64,000 bases of DNA, from positions 1 through 64,000 of the forward strand of contig JBKHJR010000002.1 of the NCBI GenBank assembly GCA_046537975.1, written 5' to 3'. The DNA comes from JAWLDV01 sp046537975 (GTDB lineage Bacteria; Desulfobacterota; Desulfobulbia; Desulfobulbales; SURF-16). The notes under the pieces were generated by a model, which ran no database searches, was not told where the DNA came from, and saw only the letters and a list, made by a program, of their open reading frames with translations. The translations under genes and the position numbers were made by a program. This document shows, one piece after another, positions 7,647 to 17,272 of the stretch. Numbering within the stretch: the first letter of the stretch is position 1; every line of letters begins with the position of its first letter.

Positions 7647-8408
7647 TTACTCCCGAACCCGGGCCAGGGTAAAGACCTCCACCCTTTCGGCCCCGGCCCG
7701 GGACAAAACCCGGGCACACTCGTTCACAGTGGTACCGGTGGTCAAAACATCATCTATCAGCAGGATACTGCGGCCCTCGATCTTTTCCGGTTCCGCCACC
7801 CTGAAGGCCCCTATGGGATTACGCCGGCGCTGCCGTCCGCTCAGAGAGGTCTGAGGCCCGGTGTCTTTGTCCCGGCGCAGTACAAAGGGATCGATTTTAG
7901 CCCTTTCCAGGGGAAAAAGGGCTTGGGCCAGGAGAAGGGCCTGATTATAGCCCCTGTGGCGCAGGCGTTTTTTATGAAGAGGCACCGGTATGATAAGGGA
8001 AGGGGGAGACAACTCAGCATCGGCGTTTTTCTCCTCTTTCAATCGGGCAAAGGTCTTCAGGCCGGCAGTACAGCCTCCGTATTTAAAGGCATGTATGAGG
8101 GGGGCTGACTGGCTGTTGTAGAGGAAAAGAGACCGGGCCCGGTCGTAAAAGAGTTTTTTCTGCCGGCAGGTGGAACAGAGATGGTCCCCGCCTTCCCGGC
8201 TGATAAAGACCTTGCCGCATTGGGGGCAGAGGGGAGACACGCTGAAAGGGATGGTCTTCAGGCAGTTTGAACAGATAAGTACCGAAGAATCCCTGAGGGA
8301 GACCTTACAGAGGAGACAGACCGGGGGAAAACAAAGATCTTTTAGAGAACTTGCAAAATTGCTTATTATCTGCTTTGTTGGCATATCGGGATCTGTCTGA
8401 AAAATCAT
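7647..8408 (-). CDS. ComF family protein (phosphoribosyltransferase fold)
   Basis: 253 residues. The N-terminus has a double zinc-ribbon: CLLC, CSNC, CPQC and CSTC pairs. The C-terminal half is a PRTase fold with KYGG, IPVPLHKKRLRHRGYNQA and the PRPP loop ILLIDDVLTTGTT. ComF/GntX relatives act in DNA uptake or utilisation in naturally competent species, but orthologues occur widely in non-competent bacteria with unknown function. It is convergent with nadB (14-bp gap). A second Met at residue 9 (MPTKQ) is an alternative start; neither start has a strong ribosome-binding site. Confidence 0.9.
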   Translation of the reverse strand: MIFQTDPDMPTKQIISNFASSLKDLCFPPVCLLCKVSLRDSSVLICSNCLKTIPFSVSPLCPQCGKVFISREGGDHLCSTCRQKKLFYDRARSLFLYNSQSAPLIHAFKYGGCTAGLKTFARLKEEKNADAELSPPSLIIPVPLHKKRLRHRGYNQALLLAQALFPLERAKIDPFVLRRDKDTGPQTSLSGRQRRRNPIGAFRVAEPEKIEGRSILLIDDVLTTGTTVNECARVLSRAGAERVEVFTLARVRE

Positions 8409-8479
8409 TAATTTTGATCGTCAAATATAAATAATGGAGTCAGATGCCCGGGAATCCGCAAAAAATACGATAACCCTTA

Positions 8480-8653
8480 ATGAAAACACTGATCGCCCTT
8501 ATTCTCTCTGTAATAGCAGGGATCCTGGTATTTATCAACCTTCAGCGCCGCCAAGGGGAATTCTGCCCTCCCTGACTGCTGCTTTATGCGGCCGCGGGCA
8601 CGGCCCTGATCGTCTATCTTATTACGACTACCGTATGGCAAGGGATTTTTTAG
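8480..8653 (+). CDS. Candidate small membrane protein with in-frame TGA (possible selenocysteine, CPPU)
   Basis: Reading from ATG 8480 gives MKTLIALILSVIAGILVFIN, then LQRRQGEFCPP, a TGA at 8573-8575, and in the same frame LLLYAAAGTALIVYLITT and VWQGIF before TAG at 8651. Both sides of the TGA encode a plausible transmembrane helix, as expected for one 57-codon two-helix protein. If the TGA is read as Sec the site becomes CPPU, a CxxU redox motif. Fourteen bases after the TGA is a 5-bp GC hairpin (GGCCG/CGGCC, 8590-8605, loop CGGGCA) at a SECIS-like distance. selD in this window shows the cell uses Sec. Alternatives: a genuine 31-residue peptide, a nonsense-mutated gene, or chance. No good Shine-Dalgarno. 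Confidence 0.35.
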
Positions 8654-8692
8654 ATTTTTTTCTGAAAATCAACCTATACTAACTACTAAACC

Positions 8693-9777
8693 ATGGAAAA
8701 TCAATTTCCCCACAGCCCGGTGCTGGTAACCGGCGGAGCCGGCTTTATCGGAGCCAACTTTGTCCACCACTGGCTCCGGGGCCAGGGCGCCCCGTTAATC
8801 AACCTGGATAATCTTACCTATGCCGGCAACCCCGAGAACCTGGCCGGCCTTGAGGATAACCCGGATCATATCTTTGTCCAGGGTGATATAGGGGACCGCG
8901 AGCTGGTAGCGGATCTGTTGCACCGCTACAAACCCCGGGCCATCGTCAATTTTGCCGCGGAAAGCCATGTGGACCGCTCCATCCACGGCCCGGACGCCTT
9001 CATCCGGACCAATGTGGTGGGGACCTTTCATCTTCTGGAGGAAGCCCGGGCTTACTGGTCCGAACTGCCGGAGGAGGAAAAAGAAGACTTTCGTTTTCTG
9101 CAAGTCTCCACGGACGAGGTTTACGGCAGCCTGAAAAGAGAGGAACCTCCCTTTACCGAGAAAAGCTGTTACTCCCCCAACAGCCCCTATTCCGCCTCCA
9201 AGGCCTCAGCAGACCACCTGGTCCGGGCAGCCTGGAAGACTTACGGCCTGCCGGTTCTTACCTCCAACTGTTCCAACAATTACGGTCCCTTCCAGTTCCC
9301 GGAAAAACTCATCCCCCTTATTATCCGCAATGCCCGGCGGGGAGAGAGGATCCCGGTCTACGGGGACGGCGGCAACATCAGGGACTGGCTCTATGTAACT
9401 GATCACTGCCAGGCTCTCTGCTGCGTCCTGTCCCGGGGCAGACCCGGGGAAGTCTACAACATCGGGGGCAACCAGGAAAAAACCAACCTGGAAATCATCC
9501 ATACGGTCTGCTCCATCCTGGACGAACTGCTGCCCGACTCTCCCTATAAGCCCCACGAGTCCCTGATCAGCCATGTCCAGGACCGGCCCGGCCATGACAG
9601 GCGCTATGCTATAGATTCCGGTAAAATCAGCCGGGAGCTGGGCTGGCAGCCCGAGGAATCCTTTGAATCAGGGATAAGAAAAACCGTGGTCTGGTACCTG
9701 GAAAACCGGGACTGGGTGGAAAAGGTCAGCAGCGGCGAGTATCAGGACTGGTTAACCAAAAATTACAGGAAAAGATA

Positions 9778-9778
<1 letters not shown>
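8693..9778 (+). CDS. rmlB: dTDP-glucose 4,6-dehydratase
   Basis: 361-residue extended SDR enzyme converting dTDP-glucose to dTDP-4-keto-6-deoxyglucose. The NAD-binding GGAGFIGANF is at residues 15-24, AAESHVDRSI follows, the catalytic TDE is in STDEVYGSL, and YSASKASAD supplies the YxxxK. Substrate-binding NCSNNYGPFQFPEKLIPL is intact. First gene of the rhamnose operon: its stop overlaps the rmlA start by one base (TAATG). No Shine-Dalgarno is obvious before ATG 8693. Confidence 0.96.
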
Positions 9779-10647
<869 letters not shown>

Positions 10648-10693
10648 AGGCCCGAAAACCTAACCCCAATCAATCAATTGCTGATCTGTTGAA

Positions 10694-11254
10694 ATGAAAG
10701 TCACACCTACAGTTATCCCGGAAGTCCTGCTCATCGAACCCAGAGTCTTCGGAGACGAGCGGGGTTTTTTCTTTGAAAGCTACAATCACAAACACTTCCG
10801 GGAGATGACCGGCCGGGACGTGAACTTTGTCCAGGACAATCACTCCCGTTCCCGTAAAAACGTACTCCGGGGCCTGCATTACCAGATAGAAATGGCCCAG
10901 GGCAAGCTGGTGCGGGCAGTGCAGGGGGAAATCTTTGACGTGGCCGCGGATATCCGCACAAATTCCCCGACCTTCGGATGTTGGACCGGAGAATATCTCT
11001 CCGCGGAAAACAAGAGGCAACTCTGGATTCCCCCCGGCTTTGCCCACGGCTTTCTGGTGGTAAGCGAGGCCGCAGAGGTCCTGTATAAGGCCTCGGACTA
11101 TTACGCCCCTGAGCATGAACGCTGCATCATCTATAACGATCCTGATCTGGGCATAAAATGGCCGCTTGAAAATACTCCGGAGCTTTCCGCCAAAGACCGG
11201 GAAGGCAAATGGTTCAGAGAGGCGGAGGTCTATCCATGGCAACAATCCTCTTAA
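10694..11254 (+). CDS. rmlC: dTDP-4-dehydrorhamnose 3,5-epimerase
   Basis: 186-residue cupin epimerase, third step of dTDP-rhamnose synthesis. Recognised by DERGFFFESYN, RGLHYQ (catalytic His), GEIFDVAADIR, WIPPGFAHGFLV and the Tyr-containing YKASDYYAPEHE. Starts 46 bp after rmlA; the last 19 bp overlap the rmlD reading frame. Confidence 0.96.
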   Translation: MKVTPTVIPEVLLIEPRVFGDERGFFFESYNHKHFREMTGRDVNFVQDNHSRSRKNVLRGLHYQIEMAQGKLVRAVQGEIFDVAADIRTNSPTFGCWTGEYLSAENKRQLWIPPGFAHGFLVVSEAAEVLYKASDYYAPEHERCIIYNDPDLGIKWPLENTPELSAKDREGKWFREAEVYPWQQSS

Positions 11255-12168
11255 CCGGCAAGAACGGCCAGGTGGGCTGGGAACTGCAGAGATCCCTCCA
11301 GCCCCTGGGCAAGGTCCTGGCCCCGGACCGGTCGGAGCTGGACTTAAATGACAGGGAGTCGATCCGCAGGACTGTCCGGGAGACCAGGCCCGACATAATC
11401 GTCAATGCCGCGGCCTACACCGCGGTGGACCAGGCGGAAGAAGATGAAGAAGCAGCCCTCCGGATCAACAGCCGAGCCCCGGCACTTCTGGCGGCGGAAG
11501 CTGCGAGCTGCGGCAGCCTCCTAATCCATTACTCCACGGACTATGTCTTTGACGGCGACAAGGAGGGCCCGTACTGCGAAAATGATCATCCCGCCCCCCT
11601 GAATGTCTACGGGAGCAGCAAGCTGGCAGGTGAGGAAGGAATAAGGGAAGCAGGGGCCGACCATTTGATCCTGCGGACCTCCTGGGTCTACAGCCTGAGA
11701 GGGAAAAACTTTCTGCTCACCATGCTCCGGCTCTTCCGGGAACGGGAAAAGATCGCCGTCATCGCAGACCAGACCGGCACCCCGACCTGGGCCCGCCTGA
11801 TCGCCGAAACCACTGCCTTAGTCCTCCATCAGGCCGGGGGGGAAAGAGAGCGGGGAGATTTCTCCTCCGGTACCTTCCACCTGACCGGCAGGGGATGGAC
11901 CACCTGGTACGGCTTTGCCGGTCAGATAAAAGAAGAAGCCCGCCTTATTTGGGGTGAGGACAGAATGAAAATCAACAGAATCCAGGCCATAGCGGCAAAG
12001 GATTACCCCACCGCCGCGGTCCGCCCCCGAAACTCCAGGCTGGATATCTCCGCCCTGGAGAAAAGATTCGGCCTGCAGATGCCGGACTGGGCTTCTTCCC
12101 TGAAGATTTGCCTGGAGCAATTGACGGACCAGACATCTAAAAAGGGACGGAATCTTATCCGAGAATAA
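11236..12168 (+). CDS. rmlD: dTDP-4-dehydrorhamnose reductase
   Basis: 310-residue SDR reductase producing dTDP-L-rhamnose. The start is placed at ATG 11236 because GGAGGT (11224-11229) precedes it at good spacing and the protein then opens MATILLTGKNGQVGWEL with the NADPH-binding Gly motif at the N-terminus; an upstream in-frame codon at 11209 would add nine odd residues. NAAAYTAVDQAE, STDYVFDGDKEGPY, YGSSKLAGE (YxxxK) and LRTSWVYS are conserved. Ends the rmlBACD operon. Confidence 0.95.
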   Translation: MATILLTGKNGQVGWELQRSLQPLGKVLAPDRSELDLNDRESIRRTVRETRPDIIVNAAAYTAVDQAEEDEEAALRINSRAPALLAAEAASCGSLLIHYSTDYVFDGDKEGPYCENDHPAPLNVYGSSKLAGEEGIREAGADHLILRTSWVYSLRGKNFLLTMLRLFREREKIAVIADQTGTPTWARLIAETTALVLHQAGGERERGDFSSGTFHLTGRGWTTWYGFAGQIKEEARLIWGEDRMKINRIQAIAAKDYPTAAVRPRNSRLDISALEKRFGLQMPDWASSLKICLEQLTDQTSKKGRNLIRE

Positions 12169-12242
12169 TGGTCCCGGATTATGCCATACCGAAGCTGAAG
12201 ATTTTCATCATTACTCGGGCTTGATCAAGTCTGTCCCTCCGC

Positions 12243-13550
12243 TTAGGAATCGTCTGAATTCTCCGGCCCCCTGGAGATCCGTTCCCGGTTATTCACCCAG
12301 AATTCCCACAGAAAGGCCATAAATATACCCATAAACAGGCCCAGGACGAGCCCCAGAGCAGTGGTGAGCTTCCTATTGGGAGCGACAGGTTGCTGAGACT
12401 TGACAGGTTCCATCAGTACCTGGGTGGTGAACATGCTGTCCAGTTTATTCTGCAGGCTGCTGATCTTAATGGCCTTTTCCTGTTTCTGGCTCTCCGTGGT
12501 CTTTATCTGCCCCTTGATCTCGTCGATTTTTTCTTTCAGTTCAGGCTCGAGCTGTACTCTCCGCTGTTCTTCCAGGTTCTTCCGGGCCTGGATATTGCTT
12601 ATCTCGTTGGCCAGTTCCTTGAGCTTGGTTTCCATCTGGCTGATTTCCCCGGGAATAGTCAGGAGAAGGCGGTCTTGGAGCTGGGAGAGGTACCTTTGCA
12701 CGTTCTGAACTTCACTGGAAAAAAGCATCAGACCGACAGCCCCGCCACCGGTGGATTTTTCACTGGCCGCCAGTTTTGACTCCAATAGTTTGTCGTAGCG
12801 TTCCGTGGTTTCAGCAATGCGCTTTTTCAGATCTTCCTTTTCCTGTTCCAGGAAATCGATTTTTTCTTTGAGAAAGGACTGCTGGGAGGAAACATTTTTT
12901 ATTTTATTGTCAAGCTCCTGAATAAGGTTGTCCTTGGCTTTTAACTTGTCATCATATTGTCTTTTTAAATCGGATATCCTGTTTTGAAGATTTTCTATTT
13001 CAGTGTCCAAGTTACTCCTATCTAACTCCTGCCTCTCGATTTCATTCTTGATATTCAACTTGGCCTGACCAAGGATCCGCTCATGATCATTAATCAGTTC
13101 CCGGTTGAGTTCATTCAGGAAGGTTGCCGCCAGAGACGGGTCCGGGGCCTCCATGTTCATTTCCAACACGCCCCCCTCCTCGGAGGCCTCCACGGTGAAT
13201 CCTTTATTTATACCAAATTTCACCCCTTCCGGACCGGCCTGGTTATCGAGTTGGTGGTAAACGGTCCGGGCGGAGGCTTCCAGGCGTTGCTTTGCCGCCT
13301 TGGGAGACTCCACGTATTTGTATTCACCTTCAGCCGATTGGAGCTGTCCCACTTCGATCAGGGTATTATAGCCATACTGTTCGGAAGATAACAGACCATA
13401 TCCCAGTCCAAGCAGGGTGATTAGCAGGGTAATCCCCACAATGAGCCATCTCTGCCGATAAAGCACTCCCACCAAATCCGCCAGGTCAATCTCATCCTCA
13501 GGCGGCAGGTTGTCATAACTTCGAGTCTCCTGATTTTCCCTACTTTCCAT
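12243..13550 (-). CDS. Wzz/GNVR-type polysaccharide chain-length determinant
   Basis: 435-residue polysaccharide co-polymerase of the inner membrane. Layout: short cytoplasmic N-terminus, TM1 (about residues 35-54), a periplasmic Wzz domain, a long coiled coil (about 165-390, heptad-rich with many Lys/Glu/Gln), TM2 (about 395-416) and a short cytoplasmic tail; the Pro-rich SQQPVAPNRK segment before TM2 is the family signature. No tyrosine-kinase domain is fused. Such proteins set modal chain length of O-antigen, capsule or exopolysaccharide. It converges on rmlBACD and reads from the same side as the dehydratase gene upstream. Confidence 0.9.
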   Translation of the reverse strand: MESRENQETRSYDNLPPEDEIDLADLVGVLYRQRWLIVGITLLITLLGLGYGLLSSEQYGYNTLIEVGQLQSAEGEYKYVESPKAAKQRLEASARTVYHQLDNQAGPEGVKFGINKGFTVEASEEGGVLEMNMEAPDPSLAATFLNELNRELINDHERILGQAKLNIKNEIERQELDRSNLDTEIENLQNRISDLKRQYDDKLKAKDNLIQELDNKIKNVSSQQSFLKEKIDFLEQEKEDLKKRIAETTERYDKLLESKLAASEKSTGGGAVGLMLFSSEVQNVQRYLSQLQDRLLLTIPGEISQMETKLKELANEISNIQARKNLEEQRRVQLEPELKEKIDEIKGQIKTTESQKQEKAIKISSLQNKLDSMFTTQVLMEPVKSQQPVAPNRKLTTALGLVLGLFMGIFMAFLWEFWVNNRERISRGPENSDDS

Positions 13551-13588
13551 ACTTGGTATCCCTTATTAATATTGATTCATCAGCTTAA

Positions 13589-13721
13589 TGAGTACTGAAT
13601 CCGGGAGATTCAATGAACCTAATATCTTGGCGTTCCGTGCCGGTAAGAGACGCGGAACGTGGAAACGAGGAACTTTCGTTTTCGATCCCGAACTCCTTTC
13701 CTTATTCCTTACTGACCTCTG
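13589..13721 (-). repeat. Intergenic repeat region, copy 2
   Basis: Two modules recur elsewhere. TGAATCCGGGAGATTCAAT (13596-13614, containing the inverted repeat GAATC/GATTC) followed by AACCTAATAT is also at 33469-33499; the 16-mer TCCTTACTGACCTCTG (13706-13721) is also at 33519-33534 and, inverted, at 4289-4304. Sits between the Wzz gene and the dehydratase gene. Confidence 0.65.
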
Positions 13722-13787
13722 TCTTCTGTCCCCTTGAGCCTGCCTTTAGCTCTCTTTTACAGGTGGAGCAGAATTTCAGGACAGGCA

Positions 13788-15698
13788 TTATCTGACAATC
13801 TCCAGATGCGCCCCCGTTTCCTCATTTTTCTTTTTAGGTTCAAGTTCCTGCTGAAAAGTACTCAGATCATATTCAGGCACAATTGCCTGCAGATGTGATC
13901 TGAGATGTCCTATATTGCGGTTGAAGGCGGCCTTTTCAAGTTTTTTCAACTCGTCAGTCAACCAGTTCCAGTCGATTGTCCGGCTCCCGGCCAGTTGAAG
14001 TTTGGGATGACTGGTGCCCTGGAGATTTTCATGTTCATGGAAGACCTCTTCATACAGCTTTTCACCGGGCCTCAAGCCTGTATATTGGATCTCGATATCT
14101 TGTCCGGGTTCAAGACCGGAGAGACGGATCATCTGTTCAGCCAGATCCCTGATAAGGACCGGTTCGCCCATATCGAGGACAAAGATCTCACCACCCTTAC
14201 CCATGGCCCCGGCCTGGAGGATCAGGCTCACGGCTTCGGAAATGGTCATGAAATACCGGCGGATATCGCGATGGGTTACTGTAACCGGGCCTCCGGCACT
14301 GATCTGCTTTTCGAAAAGAGGCACTACAGAGCCCGCTGATCCCAGGACATTGCCGAAACGGGTGGTGATGAACCTGGTTTTGGAAAAGGGTGTTATATTC
14401 TGGCAATAGAGTTCGGCAATCCTTTTTGTCGTACCCATGACATTGGTGGGATTAACCGCCTTGTCAGTGGAGACCAGGACAAAGCGCTCGGCTTCATACT
14501 GATCAGCTGCTTCGGCAACCACCTTGGTGCCGCCGACATTATTATTAACCCCTTCAGCCGGATTAAGTTCGACCATGGGTACATGTTTGTAGGCGGCGGC
14601 ATGAAAGACCACGTGGGGCCGGAATTTCCGGAACACCCACTCCACCCGTTCCCTGTTCTTGACATCACCGAGTACGGATATGGTCTCAAATTCCGGAAAA
14701 TTAGTCCGTAATTCCTGGTCGATTGCATATAGATTAAATTCCCCGTTATCAAACACAATCAACCGCGAAGGCTGCTGCCCGGCAATCTGCCGGCAGAGCT
14801 CCGAACCGATAGAGCCGCCGCCGCCGGTAACAAGGACGCATTTATTCTCCAGGCAGCCGGCAATGGCCTCACTATCAAGACACACAGGATCACGGCCGAG
14901 AAGATCCTCGATGGTCAGGGGCCGCAGATGTCCGGCCTCGACCTCATTCCCGGTCATCTCATCAATGGGAGGCAAAGTACGGCTCTCGACTCCATAATCA
15001 CTGCAAATCCGGACAAGCCGCTGCATAATTTCCTTGCCGGCGGAGGGTATCGCCACCAGGACCAATTCCACCTCAAATAGATCAATCAGCTTTTCAATGT
15101 CATCCAGGGTGCCGCTTACCCTGACTCCGTGTATCTCTCTGCCCTGCTTGGATTTATCATCATCCACAAAAGCAACAGGGGCATATTCAGGCCGGCGCAG
15201 AAGATCCCGGACCAGGAGTTCTCCGCCCTGCCCGGCCCCGACAATAAGGGTCTTCTGACCTTCCCGGCTCTGCAGTCCCAGATGGCGGTCTTTTAATAAC
15301 CTGTAGAAAAGCCTGGGGCCGGACAACCCGCAGATCAGAAACAGAGGGGTAAGAAAGATAACTGTTCTGGGTAAAGTTTCCAGGCGATTGTATTGAAATA
15401 AAGCGACAATAATAACAAAGGTGCCGGCAAGAGCCGCCTTGATAATCCTTATGAAGTCGGGAAGGGAGGCAAAGCGCCATATGCCTCGATAGAGATCAAA
15501 GTACCAGAAGAAAAACATATAAACCGGGACTGCAGAGGCCATCATGGTCCAGCAAAAATTCAAGACCGGCCCGGGAACCTCGCTCAGGTTAAACCGGAAC
15601 CAGAAGGCACAGAATATTGCCACAGGCACCCAGAGAAGATCATGGAAAAAGGCCATCCATCTGTTGATCAGGGTTTTCTTCAAATACCATTTGAACAT
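13788..15698 (-). CDS. Membrane-bound UDP-sugar 4,6-dehydratase (WbpM/CapD/PglF type)
   Basis: 636 residues. Four N-terminal membrane helices fall within residues 20-130, followed by a first Rossmann-like domain (TLIVGAGQGGELLV, about 150-265) and the catalytic SDR domain (VTGGGGSIGSEL at 290-301). The active site has TDK (411-413) and MGTTK (421-425), where Met replaces the usual Tyr of YxxxK; this is typical of WbpM/FlaA1-type 4,6-dehydratases acting on UDP-GlcNAc. The product would start synthesis of QuiNAc-, FucNAc- or bacillosamine-type sugars for surface glycans. Located next to the Wzz gene and rmlBACD, it belongs to the same polysaccharide region. Confidence 0.92.
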   Translation of the reverse strand: MFKWYLKKTLINRWMAFFHDLLWVPVAIFCAFWFRFNLSEVPGPVLNFCWTMMASAVPVYMFFFWYFDLYRGIWRFASLPDFIRIIKAALAGTFVIIVALFQYNRLETLPRTVIFLTPLFLICGLSGPRLFYRLLKDRHLGLQSREGQKTLIVGAGQGGELLVRDLLRRPEYAPVAFVDDDKSKQGREIHGVRVSGTLDDIEKLIDLFEVELVLVAIPSAGKEIMQRLVRICSDYGVESRTLPPIDEMTGNEVEAGHLRPLTIEDLLGRDPVCLDSEAIAGCLENKCVLVTGGGGSIGSELCRQIAGQQPSRLIVFDNGEFNLYAIDQELRTNFPEFETISVLGDVKNRERVEWVFRKFRPHVVFHAAAYKHVPMVELNPAEGVNNNVGGTKVVAEAADQYEAERFVLVSTDKAVNPTNVMGTTKRIAELYCQNITPFSKTRFITTRFGNVLGSAGSVVPLFEKQISAGGPVTVTHRDIRRYFMTISEAVSLILQAGAMGKGGEIFVLDMGEPVLIRDLAEQMIRLSGLEPGQDIEIQYTGLRPGEKLYEEVFHEHENLQGTSHPKLQLAGSRTIDWNWLTDELKKLEKAAFNRNIGHLRSHLQAIVPEYDLSTFQQELEPKKKNEETGAHLEIVR

Positions 15699-16165
15699 AT
15701 ATGGGGCTTCCCCTTTAATTTGGAATAAAATCCCTACTTAACCCGGTATAAGAGATAATCTTAGTAAATTTATTCCCGGCTGGCAAGCGGAAATAAGCCG
15801 GAATGGCAACTTCACTATGTCATTTTTTTTAATATCAGACCATCTGATCCCGCCAGGTTGACTAAACAAAGGGTCCATACTTTAACATGCTGAGATAAAA
15901 GAGAATCATGTCAAGTGATTCACCGGCACTTCAATTTTCAATCTTCGGTACAGGATTCCGGCATGATACCATCACCGTAAAAGTTATATCTCTCTCGCAG
16001 GGATACGGGGCAAGGCATTTGACTTTTAATCTTGGGCCTTGGATCTGATCTTGGGTGTCTGTTTGCAACAGATGAAAGACAGCGGTATTATGCAGGCATC
16101 TACCTACCCCGCTTTCGCGGGAAAAAATGTTCTTGTTTATTAACACAATCAAAACAGGATGAGTT
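15699..16165. other. Gene-free stretch between the dehydratase gene and mtnA
   Basis: No convincing coding frame; the longest frames lack family resemblance or start sites. It contains a short GC hairpin CCCGCTTTCGCGGG (about 16108-16121) without a T-run, so it is not a clear terminator. Promoters for the two divergent genes presumably lie here, but I cannot pick one out. Confidence 0.5.
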
Positions 16166-17272
16166 ATGAAGATAAATAATCGGAACTACCGGACCATCTG
16201 GCCTGATCCGGAAAACAGTCAGATAATAAGAATCATTGATCAGCGCCGGCTGCCTTACAGTTTTGTAGTTGAAGACCTGACCAGTCTTGAGGATACAGCT
16301 CAGGCAATAAAGGACATGCATGTAAGGGGAGCGGGACTGATCGGGGCCACCGCCGCTTTCGGCATGTATCTGGCCGCCCTGGAGGGTCCGGAGGAAGAGT
16401 TTGACAGCTATTTTGCTGAATGCGGCCGGAAACTGGTCTCCACCAGACCTACAGCTGTCAATCTGGCCTGGGCCGTGAACCGGCAGCTGAAAGCAGTTGC
16501 CCCTGAAAAAACACCGGCTGCCAGGATAAAAAAATCCTTTCTTGTGGCCTGTGAGATTGCTGACAGTGATGCTGAATCCTGCCGGCGGATCGGTGAATAC
16601 GGCCTGGAAATAATAAGGGATATCAGCGCCGGGAAGAAAGGGAATACCGTCAATATACTCACTCACTGCAATGCCGGCTGGCTGGCCTTTGTAGACTACG
16701 GCAGTGCCACCTCCCCCATTTATGCCGCCCACAAGGAGGGAATAGACATCCGGGTCTGGGTGGATGAAACCAGACCCTGGCTCCAGGGGGCGAAACTGAC
16801 CACCTGGGAACTTCAGCAGGAAGGGGTTCCCCACACCCTGATCAGCGATAACACCGGGGGACTCCTCATGCAGAAAGGGATGGTGGACATGGTCTTAGTG
16901 GGCTCGGACCGCACCACTTATACCGGTGACGTGGCCAACAAGATAGGTACCTATCTCAAGGCCCTGGCTGCCAAAGACAATAATATCCCATTTTATGTGG
17001 CCCTGCCTTCCTCGACTCTGGACTGGGAAATAGACAGAGGAGAGGAAATACCCATTGAAGAAAGAAACCCAGCGGAAGTGCTTACTGTTAAGGGAATAGA
17101 TCAGAATAACCGGGAAACAACGGTGAATATAGCTCCTCCCGGGGTCAGGGCCCTGAATTATGGTTTTGATGTAACCCCGGCCCGCCTGGTTACCGCCCTG
17201 ATTACCGAGAAAGGAGTGGTTACTCCTGACAGGGAGGCGCTGGAAAAACTAAAGATCAGAAAAATCGACTGA
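16166..17272 (+). CDS. mtnA: S-methyl-5-thioribose-1-phosphate isomerase
   Basis: 368-residue isomerase converting 5-methylthioribose-1-phosphate to the ribulose form in methylthioadenosine salvage. It belongs to the eIF2B-like family: RGAGLIGATAAFGMYLA (54-70), the catalytic Cys168 in LTHCNAGWLA and catalytic Asp248 in VGSDRTTYTGDVANKIGTY are all present. A GGATG-containing leader precedes the ATG. No mtnB, mtnC or mtnD is adjacent, as in organisms using the ribulose-phosphate aldolase shunt; that reading is inference. Its 3' end overlaps the convergent hydrolase gene by 17 bp. Confidence 0.95.
   Translation: MKINNRNYRTIWPDPENSQIIRIIDQRRLPYSFVVEDLTSLEDTAQAIKDMHVRGAGLIGATAAFGMYLAALEGPEEEFDSYFAECGRKLVSTRPTAVNLAWAVNRQLKAVAPEKTPAARIKKSFLVACEIADSDAESCRRIGEYGLEIIRDISAGKKGNTVNILTHCNAGWLAFVDYGSATSPIYAAHKEGIDIRVWVDETRPWLQGAKLTTWELQQEGVPHTLISDNTGGLLMQKGMVDMVLVGSDRTTYTGDVANKIGTYLKALAAKDNNIPFYVALPSSTLDWEIDRGEEIPIEERNPAEVLTVKGIDQNNRETTVNIAPPGVRALNYGFDVTPARLVTALITEKGVVTPDREALEKLKIRKID

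Noticed and set aside
8434..8682. 82-codon open frame in the gap before rmlB
   Set aside because: Its product is low-complexity with no family resemblance, and it covers the better hydrophobic frame at 8480-8653 in a different phase.
16100..16125. GC hairpin CCCGC/GCGGG as terminator
   Set aside because: No T-run on either strand after the stem.
15931..16152. 73-codon minus-strand frame upstream of mtnA
   Set aside because: No family resemblance or ribosome-binding site.
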